Below are positions 33,875 through 42,939 of a DNA stretch of 64,000 nt, piece by piece. The notes beneath the pieces were generated by a model. The model searched no databases. It saw only the letters and a program-made list of their open reading frames with translations, and was not told the DNA's origin. Source of the DNA: Emticicia fluvialis (lineage in GTDB: Bacteria; Bacteroidota; Bacteroidia; Cytophagales; Spirosomataceae); assembly GCF_024793945.1 (NCBI RefSeq), contig NZ_JANUSD010000021.1, positions 18,153-82,152 of the forward strand. Direction: 5' to 3'. The position numbers were made by a program, and so were the translations under genes. Every line of letters starts with the position of its first letter. The stretch's first letter is position 1.

Positions 33875-35563
33875 TCAGCCGGGCTGATTCGGATTATTAT
33901 TGTTTTTATTGCCATTAGGCTGGGAATTGTTTTTCGGCTGATTTCTCTGCTGATTTTTGTTCCCGCCCTGGTTGTTCTGCTGTTTAGCCGGGCTATTTGC
34001 GTTTGCACCCTGATTATTGGGTTGGTTCGACTGTTTTGGCTGGTTGCCGCCCTGTTTGCTCGGGGTGCCACCGGCGTTTGGCGTGGCCGGCTGCTGTTTA
34101 TTGGGCTGGTTTTGTTGCTTAGGCTGGTTAGCTACGTGATTGCCCTGGTTGTTCTGTGGCTTGGTCTGGTTAGCGCCCTGATTGCCGGGCTGCTGCTGTT
34201 TATTGGGATTACCACCCTGGTTTGGCTGATTACCCTTCTGATTTGGTTGTTGCGCCCCTTTATTGCCCTGATTATTCTGTGGTTTATTCTGGTTTCCCGG
34301 CTGCCCGCCTTGTTTGGGTTGTTGCGGCTGGTTGCCTTGTTTTTGTGCAGGTGGCTGGTTACCGGTTTTCTGGTTATTACCTTGTGGCCTTACCTCATTT
34401 CTTTGCTCTTTAGATGAAGAATGATGAGGCTTCTTACCCTTATCGGTATATTTTCTATCCAGACGGTCAAGATCTGAATTCCTCGGTGCGTTTCTGTCAG
34501 ATACAGTGGTATCGAGCAGGTTCAAATCTTCCAATGACGAAGGTACGAGGCCTTGTTCATTCATTTTCATGATTTCAACTACCTTATGAATAGGAAGCGA
34601 GTGCCAGTTAATATCGTTATTATAACTGAACCACATAATACGGCGGAAGATATCCGTCTTTTGAAGAACTGCGATGCCTTTCTCGGTTTTCAGTGGTTTT
34701 TCTACAGTTGGTATGTCGCTCAACGCATCCAGATAAGTCTCCAACTCGTAGTTAAGGCAGCATTTCAAACGCCCGCACTGGCCGCTAAGTTTGGCCGGAT
34801 TCAAGGATAGATTCTGATAACGTGCCGCTGAAGTAGGAATAGCCCTGAAGTCAGTCAGCCAGGTTGAACAGCACAATTCGCGACCGCAGGAACCAATACC
34901 GCCGACACGGGCGGCCTCCTGACGCAGGCTGATTTGCTTCATTTCAACCCGGATTTTGAATTCGGCAGCCAGTAATTTGATTAACTCGCGGAAATCGACA
35001 CGGTCGTCGGCAGAATAATAGAACGTCGCCTTGGTGTTGTCTGACTGAAACTCAACGTCAGACACCTTCATGCCCAGTTTCAGGTCTTTGGCAATTTCGC
35101 GTACGCGGTACATAGTGGGCAGGTCGCGGGCAATGGCCTGCTGGTGCTTTTCTATGTCTTTATCCTGCGCAATCCTTAATATTTTTCTGATGTTTTCGTC
35201 GTCCTGAATACCCTTTTTTATCATTTGCAGGCGAACCAACTCGCCTTGTAACGACACGCTACCAATGTGGTAGCCGGTAGGCATTTCACAAATCACAAAG
35301 TCGCCGGTATATAACTCAAGGTTGTTTGTATTTCTGAAATACTCCTTACGGCCGCCTTTAAATTTTATCTCAACAACATTATAGCGCATACTGGTTGGTA
35401 CTTCCATGTTTGAAAGCCAATCGTATGCATTCATTTTATTACATCCACCTGTTGAGCAGCCGCCTGATGAGCAGCCTGCAACGGTTTTATGATTCGATTT
35501 TTCGGTTCTGTCTAAGGCCTTTACTGCTCCGCAGCCACCTGATGAACATTGTCCACAGCCCAT
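33875..35563 (-). CDS. ricT: RicT/PSP1 C-terminal domain protein with Q/N/P/G-rich tail
   Basis: 562 residues in three parts. The first 41 residues are cysteine/glycine-rich (Cys3, 6, 11, 31, 36, 41). The PSP1/YaaT core (~55-350) carries GSCGRELCCSTWL and GQCGRLKCCLNYE. From about residue 380 to the end there is a 180-residue low-complexity tail of N, Q, G, P and K. In B. subtilis RicT joins an iron-sulfur complex acting in RNA maturation and development; the extra cysteines here could bind a cluster. In Bacteroidota the core is usually annotated as regulatory iron-sulfur-containing complex subunit RicT. Probably an operon with gldH. Confidence 0.9.
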   Translation of the reverse strand: MGCGQCSSGGCGAVKALDRTEKSNHKTVAGCSSGGCSTGGCNKMNAYDWLSNMEVPTSMRYNVVEIKFKGGRKEYFRNTNNLELYTGDFVICEMPTGYHIGSVSLQGELVRLQMIKKGIQDDENIRKILRIAQDKDIEKHQQAIARDLPTMYRVREIAKDLKLGMKVSDVEFQSDNTKATFYYSADDRVDFRELIKLLAAEFKIRVEMKQISLRQEAARVGGIGSCGRELCCSTWLTDFRAIPTSAARYQNLSLNPAKLSGQCGRLKCCLNYELETYLDALSDIPTVEKPLKTEKGIAVLQKTDIFRRIMWFSYNNDINWHSLPIHKVVEIMKMNEQGLVPSSLEDLNLLDTTVSDRNAPRNSDLDRLDRKYTDKGKKPHHSSSKEQRNEVRPQGNNQKTGNQPPAQKQGNQPQQPKQGGQPGNQNKPQNNQGNKGAQQPNQKGNQPNQGGNPNKQQQPGNQGANQTKPQNNQGNHVANQPKQQNQPNKQQPATPNAGGTPSKQGGNQPKQSNQPNNQGANANSPAKQQNNQGGNKNQQRNQPKNNSQPNGNKNNNNPNQPG

Positions 35564-35807
35564 ATCCTCTTTATTGTAAATGAGTGAATTATTTGATTAA
35601 TCAATAGCTGAAGTATATTGAGTGAACTAGTGATTGAGCTAATTAGTGATTTAAATAAAGCTCAGTCATACTCATTTTCTGCAGCCATTGTTTTGATATA
35701 GGCAGAGGTCAGTTTACGCTGTTTTATAAACAATAAGTGTATAGTTATGGTGAATAAAATTCCACTAATCTTAAATGTTGTTTGCGTCTGAAACGATTCC
35801 GAGTACC

Positions 35808-37106
35808 TTAATTATCTGTTTTCAGATACTCCAAAAGGTCTTTGCCTATGTCTTTTCTATAGTATTTTCTGTCAAATATAATGTTTTTTGCTAATCTTTG
35901 CGATTTCTGGCGGGCAGAATTTAAAGTACGTGCCATACCTACCGAAACAATCACCCGGCCACCGTTGGTTAAAACACTGTTGTTCTCTGCCAGTTTTGTG
36001 CCTGCATGAAAAATAATGGTGTCTTTTTCGGCCTCTGGTATCTGCATCAAATCACCTTTGCGGTAGTCTTCCGGGTATCCTCCGGCCACAACCACGGTAG
36101 CAATTGCCGCTTTCGGATTAATGGTCAGTTTTATTTTATCCAGTTTACCGTCAGCAGTAGCTTTCATCAGTTTTACCATATCGGTTTTTATTCTTGGTAA
36201 AACTACCTCCGTTTCAGGGTCGCCCATGCGGGCGTTATATTCTATTACATAAGGTTCGCCGTTGACATTCATCAATCCAACGAAAATAAACCCTACATAT
36301 TTGATTCCCTCAGCCTGCAAGCCAATCAAGGTAGGTTTTACTACCTTTTCTTCTACTTTTTGCAAAAAGGCTTCATCAGCAAACGGCACCGGCGAAACAG
36401 CGCCCATGCCACCGGTATTCAAGCCTTTGTCGCCTTCGCCAATGCGTTTATAGTCTTTGGCTTCGGGTAGTATTTTGTAGTTTTTGCCGTCGGTAAGCAC
36501 AAATACCGACAGCTCAATGCCACTCAGAAACTGTTCTACCAGTACTTTGCTGCTGGCATCGCCAAACTTTGCCTCGGCCAGCATTTCATGCAAAGCCTGT
36601 TTGGCTTCTTTCATGCTCTCGGCAATAATTACTCCTTTGCCTGCTGCCAGGCCGTCGGCCTTTAATACAATTGGTAACGATTGTGTTTCAAGGTATGCTA
36701 AACCTTCTGCTAGCGTGTCTTTGGTAAAGGTTTTAGAAGCTGCCGCCGGTACGCCGTATTTCTGCATAAAGGCTTTTGAGAAATCTTTGCTTCCTTCCAA
36801 CTGTGCACCTGTGGCATCGGGGCCAACAATTTTTATTTTTTTAAGGGCTTTGTCTTTCTTAAAGAAATCAACAATACCTTTAACCAGTGGTTCTTCGGGC
36901 CCTACTATTACCATTTCTATATTATGCTCTTTTACTGCTGCAGCAATACCGGTAAAATCGCTCACTGCCAGAGGTAAGTTGGTAGCCACTTGTGCCGTAC
37001 CTGCATTACCCGGTGCAACAAATAGTTGCGAACAGTTTTTAGATTGAGAAATCTTCCAGGCAAATGCATGCTCGCGACCACCAGAGCCAATAATCAAAAT
37101 GTTCAT
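35808..37106 (-). CDS. purD: Phosphoribosylamine-glycine ligase
   Basis: 432 residues, full length. N-terminal LIIGSGGREHAFAW, ATP-grasp motifs VLKADGLAAGKGVIIAES and EQFLSGIELSVFVL, glycine-binding YNARMGDPETE, and the C-terminal rudiment-hybrid region. ATP-dependent joining of phosphoribosylamine and glycine in purine synthesis, cytosolic. No other pur gene is adjacent. Downstream, 35564-35807 is a non-coding spacer with several GATT/GTGA-rich short repeats. Confidence 0.96.
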   Translation of the reverse strand: MNILIIGSGGREHAFAWKISQSKNCSQLFVAPGNAGTAQVATNLPLAVSDFTGIAAAVKEHNIEMVIVGPEEPLVKGIVDFFKKDKALKKIKIVGPDATGAQLEGSKDFSKAFMQKYGVPAAASKTFTKDTLAEGLAYLETQSLPIVLKADGLAAGKGVIIAESMKEAKQALHEMLAEAKFGDASSKVLVEQFLSGIELSVFVLTDGKNYKILPEAKDYKRIGEGDKGLNTGGMGAVSPVPFADEAFLQKVEEKVVKPTLIGLQAEGIKYVGFIFVGLMNVNGEPYVIEYNARMGDPETEVVLPRIKTDMVKLMKATADGKLDKIKLTINPKAAIATVVVAGGYPEDYRKGDLMQIPEAEKDTIIFHAGTKLAENNSVLTNGGRVIVSVGMARTLNSARQKSQRLAKNIIFDRKYYRKDIGKDLLEYLKTDN

Positions 37107-37196
37107 TTAATCTAAAATTATAAGTTTCAAAGGGGCAAAGGTCGGAAGTTTTTCGGAAAAGAAAAAAACGGAAATTAAAATTGACGGTTTGAAGCG

Positions 37197-37931
37197 CTAA
37201 AATTCAAATTGGTTATGCTGTTTTACTTTTTCTACGGTGTGCATGATGGCTATTCGGCCACCGTAAGCAATCTTGCCTGATACCGCTCTGGCGGCTGTCA
37301 GATAAGCCAGTTTGGTATGCAGTCCGCCTTGGCCAAAAAACTCTTTTTCTGTACTAAGGTTGGTGAGCGCAAGAGGTACCGGCGACAAAAAACCGAGTTC
37401 TGCCCGGTATGCTTTGTAGCGCAGGGCGCTGTCGGTGGTGCTCACAAACCGGTTGTCTAGCATCAGTGCCACACCTTCGTCAAACCAGGTGGGTATGGTG
37501 GTTCTGGTTTTCCACCAGCCCAGGCGGGTCATCAGTTCATCGTGCGACATCTCATGCGCAATAACATCGGCATTCAGCCCGTCTTTATTCAGTACAATCC
37601 ATGAGCCCACCGGTGTGCCTATCGTGCAGCCTGCACCCTCGGCAGTGCGGCAATACTTCAAATACTGCTGTGGGTCATTACAAAAGATAATGGTTGCATG
37701 CCCCAGCCTGTTACCCCAGAAATCATTTACTCTTTTTTTTGCAATGCCTATATACTTTAGTAGAGCGTCGCGCTGTTTTAATGTAGAGCTGCCTGAAACA
37801 TACACCCGGGGCTGCAATGATTGGAAATCATCATAGGCCACAACCGAACAGCGTAATACCTGCGGAAAAACCGCCATAAAGAGTACAAAAACAACTAAAA
37901 GAAAGAAAAGTATGGGTTTGATAAATTTCAT
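37197..37931 (-). CDS. Membrane-anchored zinc metallopeptidase-like protein (gluzincin fold)
   Basis: 244 residues with an N-terminal helix (FFLLVVFVLFMAVFP, ~8-24) and a periplasmic domain. HEMSH at residues 126-130 and WFDEG (Glu152) fit the HExxH...E pattern of MA-clan peptidases. Cys100 and Cys102 lie near residue 100. No family name can be given, and the substrate is unknown; proteolysis is likely but not certain. It stands upstream of purD on the same strand with 90 bases between. Confidence 0.75.
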   Translation of the reverse strand: MKFIKPILFFLLVVFVLFMAVFPQVLRCSVVAYDDFQSLQPRVYVSGSSTLKQRDALLKYIGIAKKRVNDFWGNRLGHATIIFCNDPQQYLKYCRTAEGAGCTIGTPVGSWIVLNKDGLNADVIAHEMSHDELMTRLGWWKTRTTIPTWFDEGVALMLDNRFVSTTDSALRYKAYRAELGFLSPVPLALTNLSTEKEFFGQGGLHTKLAYLTAARAVSGKIAYGGRIAIMHTVEKVKQHNQFEF

Positions 37932-38002
37932 TAAAATGGTAACATTAGACTATTCGACGAAAGTTCGCTTCAGAACATTTATGTTATTAAAAGATTATGA
38001 CG

Positions 38003-38010
38003 TAATTTTG
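38003..38010 (+). promoter_or_regulatory. Candidate -7 element
   Basis: TAATTTTG matches TAnnTTTG, 37 bases before the ATG at 38048. A loose TTTATG lies near the -33 distance. Confidence 0.4.
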
Positions 38011-38047
38011 ACAAAAAAATTTATTAAACGGCTTAATTAAAAACTAT

Positions 38048-38485
38048 ATGTATCAGATCATCCAACCGATTCACTCATACCTTGCCTATCTGACTCTCAT
38101 TTTGCTGGCCTATGCCACCATTAATGGTATTTCTGGTGTTAGTAATGAGAAAGCATTTGAAGAAAAACACCTGAAAGTAAATAAATTTGCTCTCATTGCA
38201 ACCCATACCATGTTTTTATTGGGTATTCTTTTGTTGTTTACGTCGCCCATAGCTCAGTCGGCTTTTGCTGATATGAAAGCAGCCATGAAAGATAAAACCC
38301 TGCGCCTGTATGCGGTAGAGCACCCTACCATTAACCTGATTGCGGTTATTCTGGTAACAGTAGGCAATGCCCGTGTAAAACGTGCAGTGGGTAACGGAAA
38401 GAAATTCAAACAAACCATGATTTTCTTCGGATTGGCACTGGTATTGATTCTAAGCAGAATTCCGTGGTTTGCATGGTTTGATTGA
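38048..38485 (+). CDS. Four-helix membrane protein of unknown function
   Basis: 145 residues with four predicted helices (~8-30, 48-66, 88-108, 120-138). Histidines occur in IQPIHSYLAYLTLILL, IATHTMFL and VEHPTINL, so haem or metal binding in the membrane is conceivable; relatives in this phylum are sometimes labelled cytochrome b-like without proof. It lies directly before the CcmF-type gene, in the same direction, 66 bases apart with a hairpin between. Confidence 0.75.
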   Translation: MYQIIQPIHSYLAYLTLILLAYATINGISGVSNEKAFEEKHLKVNKFALIATHTMFLLGILLLFTSPIAQSAFADMKAAMKDKTLRLYAVEHPTINLIAVILVTVGNARVKRAVGNGKKFKQTMIFFGLALVLILSRIPWFAWFD

Positions 38486-38487
38486 TT

Positions 38488-38519
38488 CAGGTAATAATGC
38501 CGTTTACGGCGGTTACCTG
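38488..38519 (+). other. Intercistronic two-tier hairpin
   Basis: CAGGTAA (38488-38494) pairs with TTACCTG (38513-38519), and inside it GCCG-TTTA-CGGC (38499-38510). No T-run follows. It may partly separate the small membrane gene from ccmF. Confidence 0.45.
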
Positions 38520-38551
38520 AAATCAATTTTCAAATTTAGTTTATCAATTTT

Positions 38552-41098
38552 ATGTTAAGATCATATTTAGGAAGTATAGGGCATTTGTCCATTATTGTCG
38601 CGTTTGTTGCTGCCTTAGTTTCTACATATGCATATTGGCAGGCAAGCCGCCAGACTACCCGGGGTACTAAAACTGTTATTGACGACTGGCTGAAATTTGC
38701 CCGCAGGGCATTTTATGTGCATACGGTGGCAGTAATAACGGTTTGCGCCACTTTGCTGGGTATTATTCTGAACCATTATTTTGAATACCATTACGCCTGG
38801 GACAACGCCTCGCTGAGCCTACCTGTTGACTACGCCATTTCTTGTTTCTGGCAAGATCAGGAGGGAAGTTTCCTGTTGTGGATGTTCTGGAATGTATTGG
38901 TAGGGGTAGTGCTTATTAACACAACCCTTAGAAAAAGCAAAGGACTGGAGGCCCCGACCATGACTATCTTTACTCTGGTAGAGGCTTTTCTGGCATCAAT
39001 GATTCTTGGGGTAGTTATTTTTGGTGATTTTAAGGTAGGAAGTTCTCCTTTTCTTACACTGAAAGAGTCTATGCCTAATATTCCAATCTGGAAAACCAAC
39101 CCGGATTTTGTTCCGAAAGACGGTAGCGGTTTGAATCCGCTTCTCCAAAACTACTGGATGGTTATACACCCACCCACCACTTTCCTGGGGTTTGCGCTGG
39201 CACTTGTACCTTTTGCTTTTTGTATGGCGGGGTTGTGGCGCAAGCAATTTACAGAGTGGGCCAAGCCTGCATTACCCTGGACACTCGTGGCTACGGTAGT
39301 ACTGGGTACTGGTATAATGATGGGGGGTATATGGGCCTACGAAACCCTAAACTTTGAAGGTTACTGGAACTGGGACCCCGTTGAAAATGCGGTTTATGTT
39401 CCCTGGCTGATATTAGTGGCTAGTTTTCATACCATGATGTTGGCCCGCCGCAACAGCTCTGCATTGAAATACACCATTATACTGGTTATAGCTCAATATG
39501 TTTTGATACTATATTCAACGTTTCTGGCCAGAAGCGGGGTGTTGGGTAATGCATCCGTACACTCTTTTACTGACCTGGGCTTATCTGGCCAATTACTGTT
39601 ATATCTGTTTACTTTCATTATTGCGGCCGTTGTTTTATCGGCTATCCGTTGGAAACACCTGCCGAAAGATGAAAAAGAGATTTCTACGTTCTCGCGTGAG
39701 TTCTGGATTTTCATGGGGGTATTAATGATAGCCTTGTCGGCGTTTCAGGTAATTGTTACAACGTCTATCCCTGTTTATAATAAAATCGGCGAGGCATTTG
39801 GTGTAAAGCTCAATATGGCGCTGCCAACTAATCAGGTAGAGCATTACACGCGTTTCCAGATGTGGTTTTTTGTGGTAATAACCGTTCTTACAGGTATAGC
39901 GCAGTTTTTCTGGTGGAAACGTGTGAAAAAAGATAGCCTTTCAAAACTGCTTAACCCGCTTATTATTACGCTGCTGCTGTCGGCACTGATTATTACTTTT
40001 GCTAAGGTTAATAACTGGCAGTATATCATTGTGCTTACGGCTGCACTTTTTAGTGTGGTAGCTAATATGAGTATCCTTACCGATATTCTGAAAGGCAAGT
40101 TTAATGTAGCCGGTGGGGCCATAGCACACATAGGTATTGCCTTGATGCTGATAGGTATCATGTTTTCGTCGGCTTATTCTAAAATTATTTCATTAAACTT
40201 TTCAGGTGCCGAGATTTTCCAGGGTAACGATAAAGAAAACAAAGAAAACGCTCTGCTTTGGCTGAATAGGCCAACGGAGTTCAGCGATTTCTCGTTTACC
40301 TATAAAGGCCAGTTTGTTGATGTAAGGAAAGTGCCGGGTTATATTGAGAAGAAGTATATCTTACCTGTGCCGGGCAGTAATTTTAAAGGCATTGCCCGTG
40401 CCGACGTGGTAGATGGTGACAAGACATTCTATCATCGTGGAGACACACTTGAATATGAAGCCGAGAATACGTATTATCAGGTAGAATATAAAAACAAAGA
40501 CGGCAAAACCTTTAACCTGTATCCTCGTTTTCAGATTAATGAAAAAATGGGTAATGTGGCGTCTCCGGATATTAAAAAATTCTGGAACAAAGATATCTAC
40601 ACGCACGTACGCTTTGTAACTTTAGACGAAGACAGAGAGTGGAGCGTACCTGAGGAGTTTACCGTAGCAGTGGGCGATACTTTTTTTGTGAATGACTACG
40701 TGGCCATTCTTGAAAATGTAGAGGGTGTAAATGAGGTAGACGGCATGAAACTGAGCCAGGGCGATGCCGCCGCCAGAGCCATTGTGAAAGTGCTTGACAG
40801 AAACGTAGCTATAACTATGCGCCCGGTTTTTGCTATCCGAAACCGTGAGATATGGAGCAAGCCTGAAGTAAATACCGAAATGGGTTTGCGCATGCAACTA
40901 ACCAAAATTGACCCGGCAACCGGGCAGTTTAGCTTTTCGGTAAGCAGGGGGCAGCGTGAGTTTATTGTTTTGAAAGCCCTGGAGAAACCTCATATCAACT
41001 TGTTGTGGTTTGGCTTCCTGCTGGTTATTGCAGGGGTTGTTCTTTCGGCAATCAGGCGATTCAGGCTCAAGGGCGCCGATGCGGCATCTGAAATTTGA
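38552..41098 (+). CDS. ccmF: CcmF/CcsA-type cytochrome c haem lyase
   Basis: 848 residues with about 15 helices. The haem-handling WWD region reads WAYETLNFEGYWNWDPVENA near residue 260; flanking histidines are in WMVIHPPTTFLG and LVASFHTMML. A large periplasmic C-terminal domain (~555-815) precedes a final helix. It would ligate haem to CxxCH apocytochromes in the periplasm, in line with a System I (Ccm) pathway; other ccm genes are not in this window. Its likely clients include the dihaem cytochrome at 21152. A terminator follows. Confidence 0.92.
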   Translation: MLRSYLGSIGHLSIIVAFVAALVSTYAYWQASRQTTRGTKTVIDDWLKFARRAFYVHTVAVITVCATLLGIILNHYFEYHYAWDNASLSLPVDYAISCFWQDQEGSFLLWMFWNVLVGVVLINTTLRKSKGLEAPTMTIFTLVEAFLASMILGVVIFGDFKVGSSPFLTLKESMPNIPIWKTNPDFVPKDGSGLNPLLQNYWMVIHPPTTFLGFALALVPFAFCMAGLWRKQFTEWAKPALPWTLVATVVLGTGIMMGGIWAYETLNFEGYWNWDPVENAVYVPWLILVASFHTMMLARRNSSALKYTIILVIAQYVLILYSTFLARSGVLGNASVHSFTDLGLSGQLLLYLFTFIIAAVVLSAIRWKHLPKDEKEISTFSREFWIFMGVLMIALSAFQVIVTTSIPVYNKIGEAFGVKLNMALPTNQVEHYTRFQMWFFVVITVLTGIAQFFWWKRVKKDSLSKLLNPLIITLLLSALIITFAKVNNWQYIIVLTAALFSVVANMSILTDILKGKFNVAGGAIAHIGIALMLIGIMFSSAYSKIISLNFSGAEIFQGNDKENKENALLWLNRPTEFSDFSFTYKGQFVDVRKVPGYIEKKYILPVPGSNFKGIARADVVDGDKTFYHRGDTLEYEAENTYYQVEYKNKDGKTFNLYPRFQINEKMGNVASPDIKKFWNKDIYTHVRFVTLDEDREWSVPEEFTVAVGDTFFVNDYVAILENVEGVNEVDGMKLSQGDAAARAIVKVLDRNVAITMRPVFAIRNREIWSKPEVNTEMGLRMQLTKIDPATGQFSFSVSRGQREFIVLKALEKPHINLLWFGFLLVIAGVVLSAIRRFRLKGADAASEI

Positions 41099-41148
41099 AT
41101 TAAACCTATGGCCTGAAAGTACGTAATAGGGCTACTGAATATTTGTGT

Positions 41149-41189
41149 ATGACTACCTGTAAATTGCTATAGGTAGTCATTATTTTTTT
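41149..41189 (+). terminator. Intrinsic terminator of ccmF
   Basis: ATGACTACCT (41149-41158) pairs with AGGTAGTCAT (41171-41180) around a 12-base loop, followed by TATTTTTTT. Confidence 0.88.
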
Positions 41190-41229
41190 ATACCTTCGGT
41201 TATGTTTAATAACACTTGCAAAGTTAAAT

Positions 41230-42939
41230 ATGCTTAGATTTTTGTTTTGTTTATGGGCCTTTCAGACCTGGGCGCAGATTCCGACCAAAAGCTGGCGGAC
41301 ACACAACAACTATGTGAATCTGAAAGGGGTAGAGGTGGTAGAAAAGAAGGTGTTTGCTTTTTCGGGTAATGGCTTCTTTTACTACGATAAACTTAACAGG
41401 AAGGCCACTAAATTATCTAAAGCAGATGGTCTGGCAGAAGCAAATCCTACACAGATAAGATATAGCCCTACCCTTAAAAAGCTATTGGTGGCGTATGAAA
41501 ACGGCAACCTTGACTTAATAAAAATGGATGCCGACGGCGTACCTGCTGAAATTGAAAACGTAAACTTCATTAAAAACACCAGTACTATTCAGACCGCCAA
41601 ACGTATTAATGCAATTGAGTTTAAGGGCGACTTTGCGTATCTGGCCACTGACTTTGGCCTGGTGGTTCTGGATGCCGGAAAGGCCGAAATAAAAGAAACT
41701 TACCAGAACCTGGGTAGCGGAGGAAAAGAACTGGGCATGGAACAAATATTGTTTGCCCGCGACAGCATTTTTGTACTAACTTCTGACGGTATTCTGGGAG
41801 CCAGATATGCTGCCGATGTGAATCTGCAATTTTATGGTAACTGGAGGCCCGTAATCAATAAACAGTTGTTTGTGCCAAAGGACTACCCTGCTGCCCCTCT
41901 GCTTGTTAATCCTGTTGAAATGGAAACAGACGCAGAGGGCAAGCTCTGGATTGCTGACGCTGAAAACGGGCTGGTGAGTAATTGGGAGGGTGATTTCAGG
42001 CGTTATTCGCCCAACGGTATTACCGGGCAACTCACGGGCGTTTTTTATTCAGGCGCAAAGATATTTGCCCCTGCTGCCACGATAGGAAATGTATTTGAAA
42101 ACCAAACATGGACTACACTGCCCCTGAATCAGTTACCGGCTTATACCGAAGATATAACAGATGCTTACGGGTTTAGATGGTACATCGTATCAAACGGTGT
42201 AAGGGTAGCAGATAATGCCACCCAACAAACACGCTTATATACAGTGGGTAGAAACGCGGGGAACCTGCCCAGCAGCAGAGTTAATACCCTTGCTATTGAC
42301 AGGGATGGCGTGGTCTGGATTGGTACGAACGACGGAGTTGCAGCGGTAATAACAGCAAGAGATGTTTTTTCAAGACCGGTAGATGCTTATACTCCTTTTA
42401 ATAGTGCAGGTAGAAGAATTTTACTGCAGGAAACCATAAACAAAATAGTAGTGGATGGGGGCAACAGAAAATGGATTGGTACTAATAACGGGCTCAATTT
42501 ATTTAACCCCTCGGTTGATGAGTTGATTCAGTATTTTACTGAAGAAAACAGCCCTTTACCGGCCAACGAAATAACCGGTTTAAGTATCGACACCAAAACG
42601 GGAGAGGTTTTTGTTTTAACCGCAAAGGGTTTGCTTTCGTATCAGACTGATGCCACAGAACCTGAAGAAAATTTTAGTTCTGTGAGCATCTATCCTAATC
42701 CTATCCGGCCTGATTTTCAAGGCGTATTAACCATTTCAGGTCTTAAAGAAAACAGCGTGGTGAAAATTACTGATGCGGCTGGTCGTTTGATTTACGAAAC
42801 GAAATCAAATGGAGGTACGGCCTCATGGAATCTGACAGATTCGTCAATCAGCCGTACTGTATCCGGGGTATATATGGTTTTCAGCATCGCTGCCGATGGT
42901 TCTGAAAGTTATGTAGGTAAACTGGCCGTGGTGCGTTAA
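41230..42939 (+). CDS. porZ: PorZ-like type IX secretion surface protein
   Basis: 569 residues with a short signal peptide (MLRFLFCLWAFQTWAQ). Two beta-propeller-like domains follow, starting THNNYVNLKGVEVVEKKVFAF, with blades typical of two-component-regulator-propeller repeats (TLAIDRDGVVWIGTNDGV, VVDGGNRKWIGTNNGL). The C-terminal 80 residues are a type IX sorting domain: VSIYPNPIRPDF, ITDAAGRLIYE, GVYMVFSIAADG. This plan is that of PorZ, part of the surface attachment complex that anchors T9SS cargo to anionic LPS in Porphyromonas. Its end overlaps the convergent M1 peptidase gene by four bases. Confidence 0.8.
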   Translation: MLRFLFCLWAFQTWAQIPTKSWRTHNNYVNLKGVEVVEKKVFAFSGNGFFYYDKLNRKATKLSKADGLAEANPTQIRYSPTLKKLLVAYENGNLDLIKMDADGVPAEIENVNFIKNTSTIQTAKRINAIEFKGDFAYLATDFGLVVLDAGKAEIKETYQNLGSGGKELGMEQILFARDSIFVLTSDGILGARYAADVNLQFYGNWRPVINKQLFVPKDYPAAPLLVNPVEMETDAEGKLWIADAENGLVSNWEGDFRRYSPNGITGQLTGVFYSGAKIFAPAATIGNVFENQTWTTLPLNQLPAYTEDITDAYGFRWYIVSNGVRVADNATQQTRLYTVGRNAGNLPSSRVNTLAIDRDGVVWIGTNDGVAAVITARDVFSRPVDAYTPFNSAGRRILLQETINKIVVDGGNRKWIGTNNGLNLFNPSVDELIQYFTEENSPLPANEITGLSIDTKTGEVFVLTAKGLLSYQTDATEPEENFSSVSIYPNPIRPDFQGVLTISGLKENSVVKITDAAGRLIYETKSNGGTASWNLTDSSISRTVSGVYMVFSIAADGSESYVGKLAVVR

